DNA of 64,000 nt from Altibacter sp. (GCA_002696485.1 NZTP01000066.1:62001-126000); one strand, 5' to 3'. Shown: positions 35,106 through 44,502, numbered from the stretch's first letter. Notes: generated by a model from the letters alone, not told the origin. A program made the numbers and translations.

Positions 35106-35855
35106 TTATTTTAAAGGTTGATAGTTAGGCGTTGTCGCTTTGGACATAGCCGGTGAATGACAATTATAATCTGCAGAGACACTTTCCACCACGGGCGTAG
35201 GAGAAATATAGGGTATACCCAATCCCAAACCGCGCACAACAAACAAACAGCCCATAAGCACAACAAATACGGGAATGGATTTGCGTATGTATTGACGTAC
35301 CTTACCGCTAAGAAAATTTCCGAAATAAATGGCGGTGGTCATCAAGGGGATCGTTCCAAAACCAAAAACAGCCATGTACAAACTTCCTTCCAACGCATTT
35401 CCCGAAGCGATCGCTCCAAAAACGGCCATATAAACAAGTCCGCAAGGCAAAAATCCATTTAAGAAACCTATGGTTAAAAAGGTGTCCGGACTCCGCTTTT
35501 TCAACGCAGTTCCCAAATGGTTTTTAACAGATGAGATCGCTTTGAAAATGGGTTTTGAAAAGTTATATCTGCTAACAGTTCGGTAAGGCAAGAGGATCAC
35601 CAAGATCATTAAAAGTCCCACAACAATAGACAATTGCTGCTGCATTCCGAAGAGATAAAAACTTTTTCCCAGCAATCCAAAAAGCAGTCCTATGATCCCG
35701 TATGAGAGTAGTCGACCCATGTGGTACAGCGCGATCTGCCCCGATTTTTTCACGGGATTTGCGCGGTCTACCGGCAATAAAAAGGCAATGGGTCCGCACA
35801 TGCCAACGCAGTGAAAACTACCCAAAAGCCCAAAAATTAAAGCCGATACAAACAT
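35106..35855 (-). CDS. SafE/TauE-like membrane protein of the cbb3 cluster
   Basis: A 249-residue protein with six membrane helices of the sulfite exporter TauE/SafE (DsbD-like) type. The first helix carries SFHCVGMCGP, with two cysteines and a histidine suited to copper or thiol chemistry; the second half has GFLNGFLPCGLVYMAVFGA, an inverted-repeat counterpart. Such proteins accompany ccoGH in Bacteroidota and are thought to help oxidase assembly, possibly through copper handling (inference). It lies 1 base from ccoH. Confidence 0.87.
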   Translation of the reverse strand: MFVSALIFGLLGSFHCVGMCGPIAFLLPVDRANPVKKSGQIALYHMGRLLSYGIIGLLFGLLGKSFYLFGMQQQLSIVVGLLMILVILLPYRTVSRYNFSKPIFKAISSVKNHLGTALKKRSPDTFLTIGFLNGFLPCGLVYMAVFGAIASGNALEGSLYMAVFGFGTIPLMTTAIYFGNFLSGKVRQYIRKSIPVFVVLMGCLFVVRGLGLGIPYISPTPVVESVSADYNCHSPAMSKATTPNYQPLK

Positions 35856-35856
35856 A

Positions 35857-36303
35857 TTAGTAGGTTATTTCTGCTTTGTATAAATAGTTCTTTCCATTAT
35901 AGGTCATTGCCATAGTAATGTTCCATCGACCGTCCAAAAAGCGTTCGTCAGGTATGAGCAAATTTGATCCGGACACTTCAATCGGAAGATCGAAATCCAG
36001 TTGCTTATTAGACGGTCTGTATAGGAACACTGTGCCCTTCAATTTCGGTATATCCATGTCGTCCGGAAATGTAAGTTGCCAGCCTTCTGCTACCTTGGTT
36101 CCCACAATTCCTTTGGAAAAATCCTTCAAGTTCGTTTCGGCATCGATCTCTTGTTGATAGGCGAGTTCCTTCTTGTAATACTCTTCCGTGACAAGGTCGT
36201 AATCGTATCGGTCATCTGTACTCATGGTAATCACCATGAACATAATGAATGCTATAAATAGTACCATTCCTATCGCTAATCCTGTTCCCCAGTTTATTTT
36301 CAT
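35857..36303 (-). CDS. ccoH: CcoH/FixH-like cbb3 assembly protein
   Basis: A 148-residue protein with one membrane helix near the N-terminus (about 6-27) and a periplasmic beta domain: GWQLTFPDDMDIPKLKGTVFLYRPSNKQLDFDLPI, DERFLDGRWNITMAMTYNGKNYLYKAEI in pattern. The FixH family is needed for cbb3 maturation. The ATG at 36303 was chosen; the frame is open to 36330. A 178-base gap with an interspersed GC-rich repeat separates it from ccoG. Confidence 0.88.
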   Translation of the reverse strand: MKINWGTGLAIGMVLFIAFIMFMVITMSTDDRYDYDLVTEEYYKKELAYQQEIDAETNLKDFSKGIVGTKVAEGWQLTFPDDMDIPKLKGTVFLYRPSNKQLDFDLPIEVSGSNLLIPDERFLDGRWNITMAMTYNGKNYLYKAEITY

Positions 36304-36346
36304 AGTAGTATGCGTCTTTAGACGCTGCATTAGTTAAACTTCTTTA

Positions 36347-36478
36347 TTTGGGCGTGCCCCGCTGTCGCCGGTCTTGTGACCTGTCTCCATCGGGTCGGGC
36401 TATCGCTGCAATTCCTCACCGCTGTCGCGGCTACGGGATTTTCGCTCTACAAGCCCGCCTTTGGCGGGTCCCTCACGC
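36347..36478. repeat. GC-rich interspersed repeat element between ccoG and ccoH
   Basis: About 130 bases of markedly higher GC than the surroundings. It begins TTTGGGCGTGCCCC, continues CGGGTCGGGCTATCGCTGCA, contains two related blocks (CCGCTGTCGCCGG and CCGCTGTCGCGGC) and a hairpin CCCGCC-TTT-GGCGGG (36454-36468), and ends CCCTCACGC. I recall closely similar elements starting GGGCGT...CGGGTCGGGCT scattered between genes in Bacteroidota genomes; this cannot be checked here. No gene is read in it. Confidence 0.65.
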
Positions 36479-36481
36479 TTT

Positions 36482-37903
36482 CTATTTGTAACTTCGGGGT
36501 CCCAAAAAGGCTGCCGTGGTGGTCTCCACCAGTCGGTCCCCACTGTATACACCTATTTCTACCCTATCCTTATCTCCTGTTAATGCACTGGCATTGATCT
36601 CAATAAAAAGTGTTCCTTCAGACAATCCTTGCGGCGGAACAACAAACGCGTCATGTGCTACCAATTTCACGGTCCCTTTATGGGAGAGCAACTCAAACCG
36701 TACGTCCTCGATCGCCGCAGTAGTCTTGTTCACCAATTTGAAGGTATACACATTGCTTATAATATTATTCTCCTTGTGTTCATACAACTGTCCCGGCAAT
36801 CGCAATATCCTTGCTTCCACATCATTCCTTAGAAATAGCATCCCCGTAAGAACCGACACCAAAATGAATAACACTGCGGTATATCCCTTTAAGCGCGGGG
36901 TGAACTTGAATTTTGCTTTTTTCTCGATATTATCTTCACTCGCATAGCGTATGAGCCCTTTGGGAAGATTCACCGCCTCCATGATGCTGTCGCATGCATC
37001 GATACATGCCGTGCAATTCACGCATTCCAGTTGTGTCCCGTTTCTAATATCTATACCGGTAGGACATACATGCACACATTGAAAACAATCGATACAATCA
37101 CCTTTCCCACTGGCTTCACGGTCCTCATTCTTTTTGAACTTGGCCCGTCCCATTTCCTTCTCACCGCGTTTATGATCGTAAGCAACCACAATCGATTTGT
37201 TGTCGAGCAGCACCCCTTGTAAGCGTCCATAGGGGCAGGCAATGATACACACCTGTTCGCGAAACCAAGCAAACACAAAATAGAATACGCCCGTAAATAT
37301 CAACAGAGAGATGAGTGTACTCACATGACTTAAAGGCCCGTCCATTATGTATTGTATCAAGCGATCACTCCCTATCAAATATGCCAAGAACACATTGGCA
37401 ATGAGAAAAGAGATAATGAAAAAGATACTCCACTTCAACACTCTTTTTTTAATTTTCTCACTATTCCAAGGCATTTTATCCAGCCGTATCTGCTTACCGC
37501 GGTCCCCATCGATCCAATATTCAATACGTCGAAAGACCATTTCCATGAAGATAGTCTGTGGACAAATCCATCCGCAAAAGATTCTTCCAAAGGCAACGGT
37601 AAAGAAGATCACAAATACCACTCCTATGATCATCATGATCACAAACAAATGAAAATCCTGTGGCCAGAACGGAAATCCAAAGATGTTGAAACGGCGTTCC
37701 AACACATTAAACATGAGAAACTGGTTTCCGTTGATCTTCACAAAAGGAGCCGCAAACAAAAAAAGTAAAAGAACGTAGCTCACATACTTGCGATATTCAT
37801 ACAACCTTCCTGAAGGTTTCTTTGGGAAGACCCAAGCCCGTTTGCCTTCTTTGGTTACAGTACCAATACTGTCTCTAAACTTTTCGTTCTTTGGGGTCTC
37901 CAA
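36482..37903 (-). CDS. ccoG: Cytochrome c oxidase accessory protein CcoG
   Basis: A 473-residue polyferredoxin-like membrane protein. After an N-terminal helix pair come membrane segments and the cysteine blocks CGWICPQTIFMEMVFRR, CIIACPYGRLQG, and a ferredoxin pair CIDCFQCVHVCPTGID and CVNCTACIDACDSIM. The last 110 residues form an Ig-like periplasmic domain. CcoG reduces copper for cbb3 assembly in other bacteria. It stands 24 bases downstream of ccoP. Confidence 0.95.
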   Translation of the reverse strand: METPKNEKFRDSIGTVTKEGKRAWVFPKKPSGRLYEYRKYVSYVLLLFLFAAPFVKINGNQFLMFNVLERRFNIFGFPFWPQDFHLFVIMMIIGVVFVIFFTVAFGRIFCGWICPQTIFMEMVFRRIEYWIDGDRGKQIRLDKMPWNSEKIKKRVLKWSIFFIISFLIANVFLAYLIGSDRLIQYIMDGPLSHVSTLISLLIFTGVFYFVFAWFREQVCIIACPYGRLQGVLLDNKSIVVAYDHKRGEKEMGRAKFKKNEDREASGKGDCIDCFQCVHVCPTGIDIRNGTQLECVNCTACIDACDSIMEAVNLPKGLIRYASEDNIEKKAKFKFTPRLKGYTAVLFILVSVLTGMLFLRNDVEARILRLPGQLYEHKENNIISNVYTFKLVNKTTAAIEDVRFELLSHKGTVKLVAHDAFVVPPQGLSEGTLFIEINASALTGDKDRVEIGVYSGDRLVETTTAAFLGPRSYK

Positions 37904-37927
37904 GGGTTTTTGTAATTTAAATTCTTG

Positions 37928-38911
37928 TTATTGATTGTCGGTTGTGAGATCTTCCACCACGGGATCATCTGTCATGATCACCTGTACCTTCGTAGAATCA
38001 ATCACTTCCACCGAAACGTTGTCCACTCGGGCATTTTCATCTATCCACAGTTCTCCTTCGGGTTCTTTCGCTTCAGCCGGAGTAATACCATGTAAAGAGA
38101 GGACATAACTGGCAACTTGGGCCATTTCGGCCGGTTTCAGGTCGGTTTTCCAGGCGACCATTCCTTTTCCTGCTCGTCCTCCTTCAGAAATAGTATTGAA
38201 CACATTCTTTATTCCACCACCCAAGATCCAATAATCGTCTACCAGATTCGGACCAATTCCGCCGCCGCCATCAGATTTATGACAAGCAACACAATTGGCT
38301 TCAAAAATGGTTTTACCGGCATTGATATCCTCCGCACCGGTGAGAAGTTCTACCGTATTCACATCGACAAGATCTTTGGCCGTTTTTTTGTATTCATCTA
38401 TCTCCGCCCGTGCCTCGGCTACGGCAATTTCATATTCCTCATCCTGATTGGCATCGTCGAATATGTGGTAACGCACCATATACACCACAGCAAAAATTAT
38501 AGTAGCATAGAACATATACACCCACCATGGCGGGAGGTTATTGTCTAATTCTTTAATACCATCGTAATTGTGGTCTAAGATGATTTCGCCTTCTTTCTCG
38601 ACAGGTTTGCTTCCCAGTAACTTCTTATAGACCCGCTTGAACCATCCAAACCGATTTTCTTTCTTAGCTGCTTCCGCAGCGAGATATCGCCCTTTAGCTT
38701 CCGGAGACAACCCATTAAAAAGAATGCGTTTCAGTGTTTCTGAAATGACTTCCACAGCGATGGCAAATAACAGCAACATGGCTAGTACGGCCCAAATAAT
38801 GGGGTATTTTTCAATGGCTATTTGATCGCCGGTATCTATCGTGAACTCCAGCAGAAAAAATGCGAGGACCATAAAGGTGATGATCCGTAAATAGGAGGTT
38901 CCTGTTCTCAT
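37928..38911 (-). CDS. ccoP: cbb3 oxidase subunit III, CcoP (single heme)
   Basis: A 327-residue protein with two N-terminal membrane helices (about 8-22, 36-55), a FixP N-terminal domain (YDGIKELDNNLPPWWVYMFYATI) with a further helix, and a cytochrome c domain with one heme site, C207-C210-H211 (CVACHK). Proteobacterial CcoP carries two hemes; the single-heme form is usual in Bacteroidota. An acidic tail follows. It overlaps ccoQ by 4 bases. Confidence 0.94.
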   Translation of the reverse strand: MRTGTSYLRIITFMVLAFFLLEFTIDTGDQIAIEKYPIIWAVLAMLLLFAIAVEVISETLKRILFNGLSPEAKGRYLAAEAAKKENRFGWFKRVYKKLLGSKPVEKEGEIILDHNYDGIKELDNNLPPWWVYMFYATIIFAVVYMVRYHIFDDANQDEEYEIAVAEARAEIDEYKKTAKDLVDVNTVELLTGAEDINAGKTIFEANCVACHKSDGGGGIGPNLVDDYWILGGGIKNVFNTISEGGRAGKGMVAWKTDLKPAEMAQVASYVLSLHGITPAEAKEPEGELWIDENARVDNVSVEVIDSTKVQVIMTDDPVVEDLTTDNQ

Positions 38912-39102
38912 AATAAATCGTCGTTTTGTTGGTTGTTTGACTCTAGTGGAATGTTGCTAACTTCAGCAATGTGTTCTTTCTTTGCGGTAAAGACCCACCA
39001 AAAAAGGACTACAAAAAAGATGAAGAAGATCAACAGTGAAATAATAGGATAGATCTGTACCCCATCGATGCTTTCTAAGTTTCCTTTGATAAATCGTAAC
39101 AT
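38908..39102 (-). CDS. ccoQ: cbb3 oxidase small subunit CcoQ
   Basis: A 64-residue protein with one membrane helix (about 17-38: YPIISLLIFFIFFVVLFWWVF) and a polar C-terminus. Position between ccoNO and ccoP, length and topology all fit CcoQ, which stabilises the oxidase. It is 2 bases from ccoNO and overlaps ccoP by 4 bases. Confidence 0.88.
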   Translation of the reverse strand: MLRFIKGNLESIDGVQIYPIISLLIFFIFFVVLFWWVFTAKKEHIAEVSNIPLESNNQQNDDLL

Positions 39103-39104
39103 AC

Positions 39105-41306
39105 TTAATCGTTTTGCGCTGAAACTTCAGCATTATTGGTTACTTTAATATCGGTTCCAAGACGTTGCAGGTATGCGATGATCGCTACCACTTCTCGATC
39201 CTTCATTTCAATAAAGGTCTCACCGTTCTCTTGTGCATACTGCTTGTCGGCTTCATAGGTTTTCACGAAATCGGGATCGCTGTACAGGTTTTGCTGAATG
39301 GTAGTACCTTGCGCATCCATCCACTCTTGCGCCCGTGCGATATCTTCTTCCGTATAAGGCACCCCAAGAGACACCATGGCCTTCATCTTAGCTTCGGTCA
39401 TGGATTTGTCAAGTTCACGTTGTATCAACCACTTATACGATGGCATAATTGAGCCTGAAGACGTACTCTGCGGATCGTAGAAATGGTTCAAATGCCAGTT
39501 GTCGCTGTACTTTCCTCCTACCCTGAACAGATCGGGGCCGGTACGCTTGCTACCCCATAGGAACGGGTGATCGTAAACATATTCGCCGGACTTAGAATAT
39601 TCCCCATAGCGCTCCACTTCACTTCTAAAAGGGCGGATCATTTGTGAATGACACGAAACACACCCTTCCCGAATGTAAATATCACGGCCTTCCAGTTCTA
39701 AAGGGGTATACGGTTTTACACTGGAAATCTTAGGTACATACTCGTCTACCATAAGCGATGGAATGATCTGTACCATGCCTCCAATTAAGATCGCAATCGT
39801 AGCATAGATGGTAAGCTTTACCGGGCGACGCTCTAGCCATGTGTGATACCCCTCTTTGGCGGTTCGTTTCTTGGTTACTTTCTCAAGTGCTGCTGCTTCG
39901 GCAAGCTCATCGGTAACCTTGCTTCCTTGACGTACGGTCTGAACCACATTGTATAGAGAAATAAAAGCACCTATAATAAACAAACTACCCCCAATGGCCC
40001 GCATCCAGTACATCGGCATGATCTCACTTACCGTCTCCAAGAAGTTTCCATAGGTGAGCGTGCCATCCGGATTGAATTGTTTCCACATGGAGGCTTGAAC
40101 AAATCCGGCTACATACATTGGAAGTGCATACATTATGATCCCCAAGGTCCCGATCCAAAAATGGAAGTTCGCCAATTTGATGGAATAGAGCTTTGTTTTA
40201 AATAATTTAGGCACCATCCAATACAGCATACCAAAGGTCAAGAATCCGTTCCACGCTAATGCACCTACGTGAACATGCGCAATGATCCAATCGCTAAAGT
40301 GAGCGATGGCGTTCACGTTCTTCAAGGATAACATAGGTCCTTCGAAAGTAGCCATTCCATATCCCGTGATCGCAACGACCATGAACTTAAGAACAGGATC
40401 GGTTCGCACTTTATCCCAAGCTCCTCTCAAGGTCAAAAGACCATTAATCATACCACCCCATGAGGGTGCGATCAACATCACCGAGAACGCAACACCTAAG
40501 TTCTGGGCCCAATCCGGCAATGCAGAGTATAAAAGGTGGTGAGGGCCTGCCCAGATATAGATAAATATAAGCGACCAGAAGTGAACAATAGACAATTTAT
40601 AGGAATACACAGGTCGATTGGCTGCCTTTGGGACAAAATAATACATCAAGCCTAAGAATGGTGTGGTCAAGAAAAATGCCACTGCATTATGACCGTACCA
40701 CCATTGCACCAAAGCATCCTGAACGCCCGCAAAGGCCGAATAGCTCTTCAAGGCATTTACAGGTATTTCAATGCTGTTCACGATATGGAGCACGGCCACA
40801 GTAACGAAAGTGGCTAGGTAGAACCAAATCGCCACGTATAAATGACGCTGTCTTCTTTTAAGAATTGTTCCAATGAGATTTGCCCCAAACGCCACCCAAA
40901 TTAAGGCAATGGCAATATCGAAGGGCCACTCCAGTTCTGCATATTCTTTGGAAGTGGTATACCCTAGAGGTAAGGTGATCGCCGCCCCAACAATAATTAA
41001 CTGCCAACCCCAAAAGTTGAGATTACTCAGGAAATCACTCCACATACGGGCTTTTAACAAGCGTTGGGAAGAATAATATACCCCTGCAAAAATGGCATTC
41101 CCTACAAAGGCAAAGATCACAGCATTGGTGTGCAAGGGACGTAAGCGTCCAAAGCTCAACCACGAGATCCCATCGGTCATGTTAGGGAACATGAACATAA
41201 ACGCGAGGATGAGCCCAATCGTCATACCAACGATCCCCCAAATAAGGGTGGCCCAAATAAATTTCTTAACGACTTTATTGTCGTAATAGAATTGTTCTAC
41301 TTTCAT
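39105..41306 (-). CDS. ccoNO: Fused cbb3 oxidase subunits I and II (CcoNO)
   Basis: A 733-residue fusion. Residues 1-470 are CcoN: helix II H59, CuB ligand H206 with the nearby Y250, H256/H257 and the helix X pair H344/H346 (AHVHVG). Residues about 490-733 are CcoO with one anchor helix and a heme c site, C549-C552-H553 (CVSCHSQM). This is the catalytic core of the high-affinity oxygen reductase. Fusion of N and O is common in Bacteroidota. It overlaps ccoS by 4 bases. Confidence 0.97.
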   Translation of the reverse strand: MKVEQFYYDNKVVKKFIWATLIWGIVGMTIGLILAFMFMFPNMTDGISWLSFGRLRPLHTNAVIFAFVGNAIFAGVYYSSQRLLKARMWSDFLSNLNFWGWQLIIVGAAITLPLGYTTSKEYAELEWPFDIAIALIWVAFGANLIGTILKRRQRHLYVAIWFYLATFVTVAVLHIVNSIEIPVNALKSYSAFAGVQDALVQWWYGHNAVAFFLTTPFLGLMYYFVPKAANRPVYSYKLSIVHFWSLIFIYIWAGPHHLLYSALPDWAQNLGVAFSVMLIAPSWGGMINGLLTLRGAWDKVRTDPVLKFMVVAITGYGMATFEGPMLSLKNVNAIAHFSDWIIAHVHVGALAWNGFLTFGMLYWMVPKLFKTKLYSIKLANFHFWIGTLGIIMYALPMYVAGFVQASMWKQFNPDGTLTYGNFLETVSEIMPMYWMRAIGGSLFIIGAFISLYNVVQTVRQGSKVTDELAEAAALEKVTKKRTAKEGYHTWLERRPVKLTIYATIAILIGGMVQIIPSLMVDEYVPKISSVKPYTPLELEGRDIYIREGCVSCHSQMIRPFRSEVERYGEYSKSGEYVYDHPFLWGSKRTGPDLFRVGGKYSDNWHLNHFYDPQSTSSGSIMPSYKWLIQRELDKSMTEAKMKAMVSLGVPYTEEDIARAQEWMDAQGTTIQQNLYSDPDFVKTYEADKQYAQENGETFIEMKDREVVAIIAYLQRLGTDIKVTNNAEVSAQND

Positions 41307-41524
41307 AGTGATTCGTGTTTCTCTTGATTAGTGTTTGATTGTTTATTCGATTTTTTTTGGGTTGAAACGGTGGTGTCTTTAACTACTTCGTCTTCAAATA
41401 ACATACGAACCGAAGGTGTGTACGTATCGTCGTACTGACCTCTGTTTACTGAAAAAATGAATGCTGCGAAGAATACCAAAGCTACGATTACGCTTATGGT
41501 TAGTAATACATAAATAATACTCAT
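41303..41524 (-). CDS. ccoS: cbb3 maturation protein CcoS
   Basis: A 73-residue protein with a single N-terminal membrane helix (about 4-26) and the CcoS sequence AAFIFSVNRGQYDDTYTPSVRMLFEDE. It is needed for cofactor insertion into cbb3. It starts the ccoS-NO-Q-P unit behind its own FNR-type promoter, 75 bases from the stop of ccoI. Confidence 0.92.
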   Translation of the reverse strand: MSIIYVLLTISVIVALVFFAAFIFSVNRGQYDDTYTPSVRMLFEDEVVKDTTVSTQKKSNKQSNTNQEKHESL

Positions 41525-41543
41525 ACCTACCTGAATTATGCTG

Positions 41544-41586
41544 TAAAATTAGTACTGCGTGGTTCCTTAAAATATGACATCGGTCA
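41544..41586 (-). promoter_or_regulatory. FNR/CRP-type box and -7 element upstream of ccoS-NO-Q-P
   Basis: TGACCGATGTCA on the coding strand (41575-41586), 23 bases, then TAATTTTA (41544-41551), which ends 20 bases before the ccoS start. Confidence 0.68.
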
Positions 41587-41598
41587 GTTATACCTTAT

Positions 41599-44019
41599 TT
41601 AAAATCGTTTTAAGGGAGTGCTTACATATTGGGTTGCCACTGTGGTAAACACTACAATGGTTATTGAACTCAATGGCATTAGAATCGCAGCGATTACCGG
41701 CAGTAAGTTTCCTGTTACAGCAAAAGAAACACCTACAATATTGTATAGCAACGACAGCAGGAAACTCCATTTTATGATTTTGATTCCCTTCTTGGAGATA
41801 GAAAAGAACCGGGTGATATCTGAAAAACGGGAGGCATCCAAGATTCCATCACAGGCCGGGGAGAACACGTTTATATTTTCAGAAATAGCGATCCCTACGT
41901 TGCTTTGCTTTAAAGCCCCCGCATCGTTCAAGCCATCTCCAACCATCATTACGGTTCTTCCCGCTTCCTGAAGCGAGCGTATAAACTCCAGTTTATCGTT
42001 GGGCTTTTGGTTGAACAACAATTGGGTGCCTTTGGGTAACAGCTCTTGAAGCCGCTCTCGCTCTCCTTCATTATCGCCTGATAAAACAATAAGCTTCTTG
42101 TCCTTATGAAGGTCCTCGAAAACCCGCGCAACTCCTTCTCTATATTCATTGTGAAAGACATAACATCCTTTATACACTTCATTGCTGCTTACATGCACCT
42201 TGGTTCTTGCCACAGCCGCTGCTTGTGGGGAGGTATCTGTTTTGGTGTCACTATCTACGAAACTGTACGATCCAACCTTCATACGAAGGTTATTGGAGCG
42301 TGCGTACATACCCAAGCCGGTCTCTTCTTCAAATTCATCTAAGGTTTGAATACCATTATTCTTCAGCAAGTCGTACAGAGCGCGACTTAACGGGTGATTG
42401 GACGCACGCAGTGTGTTGGTTAGCAAGGTCTCCTCTTCCGAAGAAAGTGCAATCCCTTCATACGTGATCAAACTTTTCTTATGAGTAGTAAGGGTTCCGG
42501 TCTTGTCGAAAACCACGGTGTCTACTTTTGCGATCTGCTCGATCACCGAAGCTTCCTTAAGGTACAATTTATGCTTTCCGAAGATTCGCAATAAATTCCC
42601 CAAGGTGAAAGGAGACGCTAAGGCAATGGCACAGGGACACGCAACGATCAATACGGCTGTAAATACATTGAACGCCTGGATTGGATCGTACACCAACCAA
42701 AAAAGAGTCGATAGAAAAGCGATGGACAAAACCGCGACAGTAAACCGCCTGCTAATACTGTCTGTAAGTGATTGAAAAAGATTGGGCCGTTCTTTTTGGA
42801 ACACCTCGTTACTCCACAATTGGGTTAAGTAACTTTGTTCTACGGGTTTTAACACCTCGACTTCTAACACTCCTGCCATTTGTTTTCCGCCGGCAAAAAG
42901 TTTATCACCGCTTTCCTTGGTTACCGGTTCGGCCTCTCCGGTGACAAAACTGTAATCGATCAAGGCATTCCCTTTAATAAGAATGGCATCTACCGGCAAT
43001 AGTTCGTTATTTCGAATAAGTATACGATCGCCCTTTTTAACTTCGTAAACCTCTGTTTGCTCTTCGGAAAGATCTCCTTGGTCGTTTCTGTGCAAGCGGG
43101 TAACCGCAATGGGAAAATACGACTTGTAGTCGCGTTCAAAAGAAAGGAAGGCATAGGTTTTTTGCTGAAAAAATTTACCCAACAACAAAAAGAACACCAA
43201 TCCGGTAAGGCTGTCGAAGAAGCCCGAACCCCAGTCGAAGACAATATCCATGGTACTTCGAATGAATAGCGCCGCGATTCCGATGGCGATAGGTATGTCT
43301 ATATTTAAGAACCCCGATCGTATGCCCTTATAGGCCGCAGTAAAATAATCACGACCGGAGTAGAATACCACCGGAAGTGAAAAGGTAAACATCAACCATC
43401 TAAAAACATGTTTGAATTGTTCCAGCCAAAACTCTTCTTCTCCTCTTCCGAGATCGAAATATTCCGGAAACGAAAGGAACATCACATTTCCAAATGCAAA
43501 ACCCGCAACACCCAACTTATAGATAAGGCTTCGGTTGTATTGTTTTTTCTTTTTATTCGAATCTTCCAGCGAAATGTTGGGTTCATATCCAATACGGCTT
43601 AAAAGCAAGACAAGTTCCTTTAAGGAAGCCTTTTCAGAATGAAATGTGATTCGAACGGTTTTTTCCGGGAAATTTACTTGTGAGGTCGTTACGGCCGGAT
43701 GCAATTTTTGAAGGTTTTCCAATACCCAAATACAAGAACTGCAATGAATAGAAGGTATTACAAAGGATACAATTTGTGTATTCGTATCGTCGAATTCCAA
43801 AAGCTTTTGGACAATTGCCGCATTATCCAAGAAATCGAATTTGCCGGAAACTTCATTGGGACTTGTCCCCGGAGTCTTCTCGAGATCGTAATAATATCCA
43901 AGGTCGTTCTCGTTAAGAATCTCAAAAACGGTTTTACAACCATGACAACAAAATGTTTTTTCGTCGTAGGGAATAACAGTGTCAAGACAAGAATCCCCAC
44001 AATGGAAGCATGTATCCAT
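41599..44019 (-). CDS. ccoI: Copper-transporting P-type ATPase CcoI/FixI
   Basis: An 806-residue P1B ATPase. The N-terminus has a cysteine-rich zinc-finger-like block (CFHCGDSC, CCHGC; 4-28), then a heavy-metal domain with C93/C96 (HCSSC), eight membrane helices, the transport motif CPC (461-463), the phosphorylated D505 in DKTGTLT, and the hinge GDGLNDAGAL. It exports copper for the CuB site of cbb3. It is transcribed separately, ahead of ccoS. Confidence 0.96.
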   Translation of the reverse strand: MDTCFHCGDSCLDTVIPYDEKTFCCHGCKTVFEILNENDLGYYYDLEKTPGTSPNEVSGKFDFLDNAAIVQKLLEFDDTNTQIVSFVIPSIHCSSCIWVLENLQKLHPAVTTSQVNFPEKTVRITFHSEKASLKELVLLLSRIGYEPNISLEDSNKKKKQYNRSLIYKLGVAGFAFGNVMFLSFPEYFDLGRGEEEFWLEQFKHVFRWLMFTFSLPVVFYSGRDYFTAAYKGIRSGFLNIDIPIAIGIAALFIRSTMDIVFDWGSGFFDSLTGLVFFLLLGKFFQQKTYAFLSFERDYKSYFPIAVTRLHRNDQGDLSEEQTEVYEVKKGDRILIRNNELLPVDAILIKGNALIDYSFVTGEAEPVTKESGDKLFAGGKQMAGVLEVEVLKPVEQSYLTQLWSNEVFQKERPNLFQSLTDSISRRFTVAVLSIAFLSTLFWLVYDPIQAFNVFTAVLIVACPCAIALASPFTLGNLLRIFGKHKLYLKEASVIEQIAKVDTVVFDKTGTLTTHKKSLITYEGIALSSEEETLLTNTLRASNHPLSRALYDLLKNNGIQTLDEFEEETGLGMYARSNNLRMKVGSYSFVDSDTKTDTSPQAAAVARTKVHVSSNEVYKGCYVFHNEYREGVARVFEDLHKDKKLIVLSGDNEGERERLQELLPKGTQLLFNQKPNDKLEFIRSLQEAGRTVMMVGDGLNDAGALKQSNVGIAISENINVFSPACDGILDASRFSDITRFFSISKKGIKIIKWSFLLSLLYNIVGVSFAVTGNLLPVIAAILMPLSSITIVVFTTVATQYVSTPLKRF

Positions 44020-44048
44020 AGATTAAAATTTGCTCATTATACCTAGGG

Positions 44049-44091
44049 CAAAGGTTAGGATTATGAGATCTTTAAAAAATGATTTATGTCA
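44049..44091 (-). promoter_or_regulatory. FNR/CRP-type box and -7-like element upstream of ccoI
   Basis: TGACATAAATCA on the coding strand (44080-44091), 23 bases, then AACCTTTG (44049-44056), one mismatch from TAnnTTTG. The start codon is 30 bases further. Confidence 0.6.
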
Positions 44092-44113
44092 GCTATGCGT
44101 CAGACCCCACCAA

Positions 44114-44326
44114 TTATTTGAGCGTGGTCTTTTTACAGGTATTAATCCCAAACGGCGCATATAAAGGACAAAAACTCACAAAACTGGTGATTACGAATAC
44201 AGCTGCCAAAACCAAGAGGATGATTCCCAGCGTCCCTTCAATAACATTAGTGAAATACAATACTAAAATCCCAAGTGCAATTAGTATGCGAAGCATGCGG
44301 TCTGTGCCGCCCATATTTTTTTTCAT
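44114..44326 (-). CDS. DUF2892 (YgaP-like) small membrane protein
   Basis: A 70-residue protein with two membrane helices (about 12-28 and 31-50) and the DUF2892 signature: KNMGGTDRMLRILIALGIL at the start and CPLYAPFGINTC at the end with two cysteines. In several bacteria this domain is joined to rhodanese. Placed between ccoI and ric, behind an FNR-type box, it probably belongs to the low-oxygen response. Confidence 0.9.
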   Translation of the reverse strand: MKKNMGGTDRMLRILIALGILVLYFTNVIEGTLGIILLVLAAVFVITSFVSFCPLYAPFGINTCKKTTLK

Positions 44327-44352
44327 ATTAAAAACTTTTAATAAATCTTTCG

Positions 44353-44395
44353 TAAATATCAGTCAAACAACACAATAGACCTATGATAATTATCA
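44353..44395 (-). promoter_or_regulatory. FNR/CRP-type box and weak -7 element upstream of the DUF2892 gene
   Basis: A perfect palindrome TGATAATTATCA (44384-44395, extendable to ATGATAATTATCAT), 23 bases, then GATATTTA (44353-44360). The geometry fits the leftward DUF2892 gene better than ric, whose start is 108 bases away. Confidence 0.58.
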
Positions 44396-44417
44396 TATCA
44401 CCCGGCACTCTTATTAA

Positions 44418-44437
44418 AAAAGATAAATTTATCTTTT
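44418..44437. promoter_or_regulatory. Palindromic operator candidate upstream of ric
   Basis: A perfect 20-base palindrome of the form AAAAGAT-N6-ATCTTTT (N6 is AAATTT). Near-identical sites occur only upstream of norC and nrdG in this window. It lies 65 bases before the ric start and about 7 bases from a possible GATTTTTG -7 element at 44475-44482 minus 38 bases, so here it sits upstream of the promoter rather than on it. Confidence 0.65.
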
Positions 44438-44502
44438 TATGAGAAATATCATTTTTTACTCTGGGCCTAGTTTCGATTTTTGCCTTATAAAAAATACATA
44501 CT

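Noticed and set aside
36376..36597. Rightward reading frame across the ccoG-ccoH gap
   Set aside because: It overlaps the end of ccoG in antisense, lies in the GC-rich repeat element and has no family resemblance.
44384..44395. FNR-type box as control site for ric
   Set aside because: The 23-base spacing to a -7-like octamer exists only toward the leftward DUF2892 gene; toward ric the distance is 108 bases and no suitable element follows.
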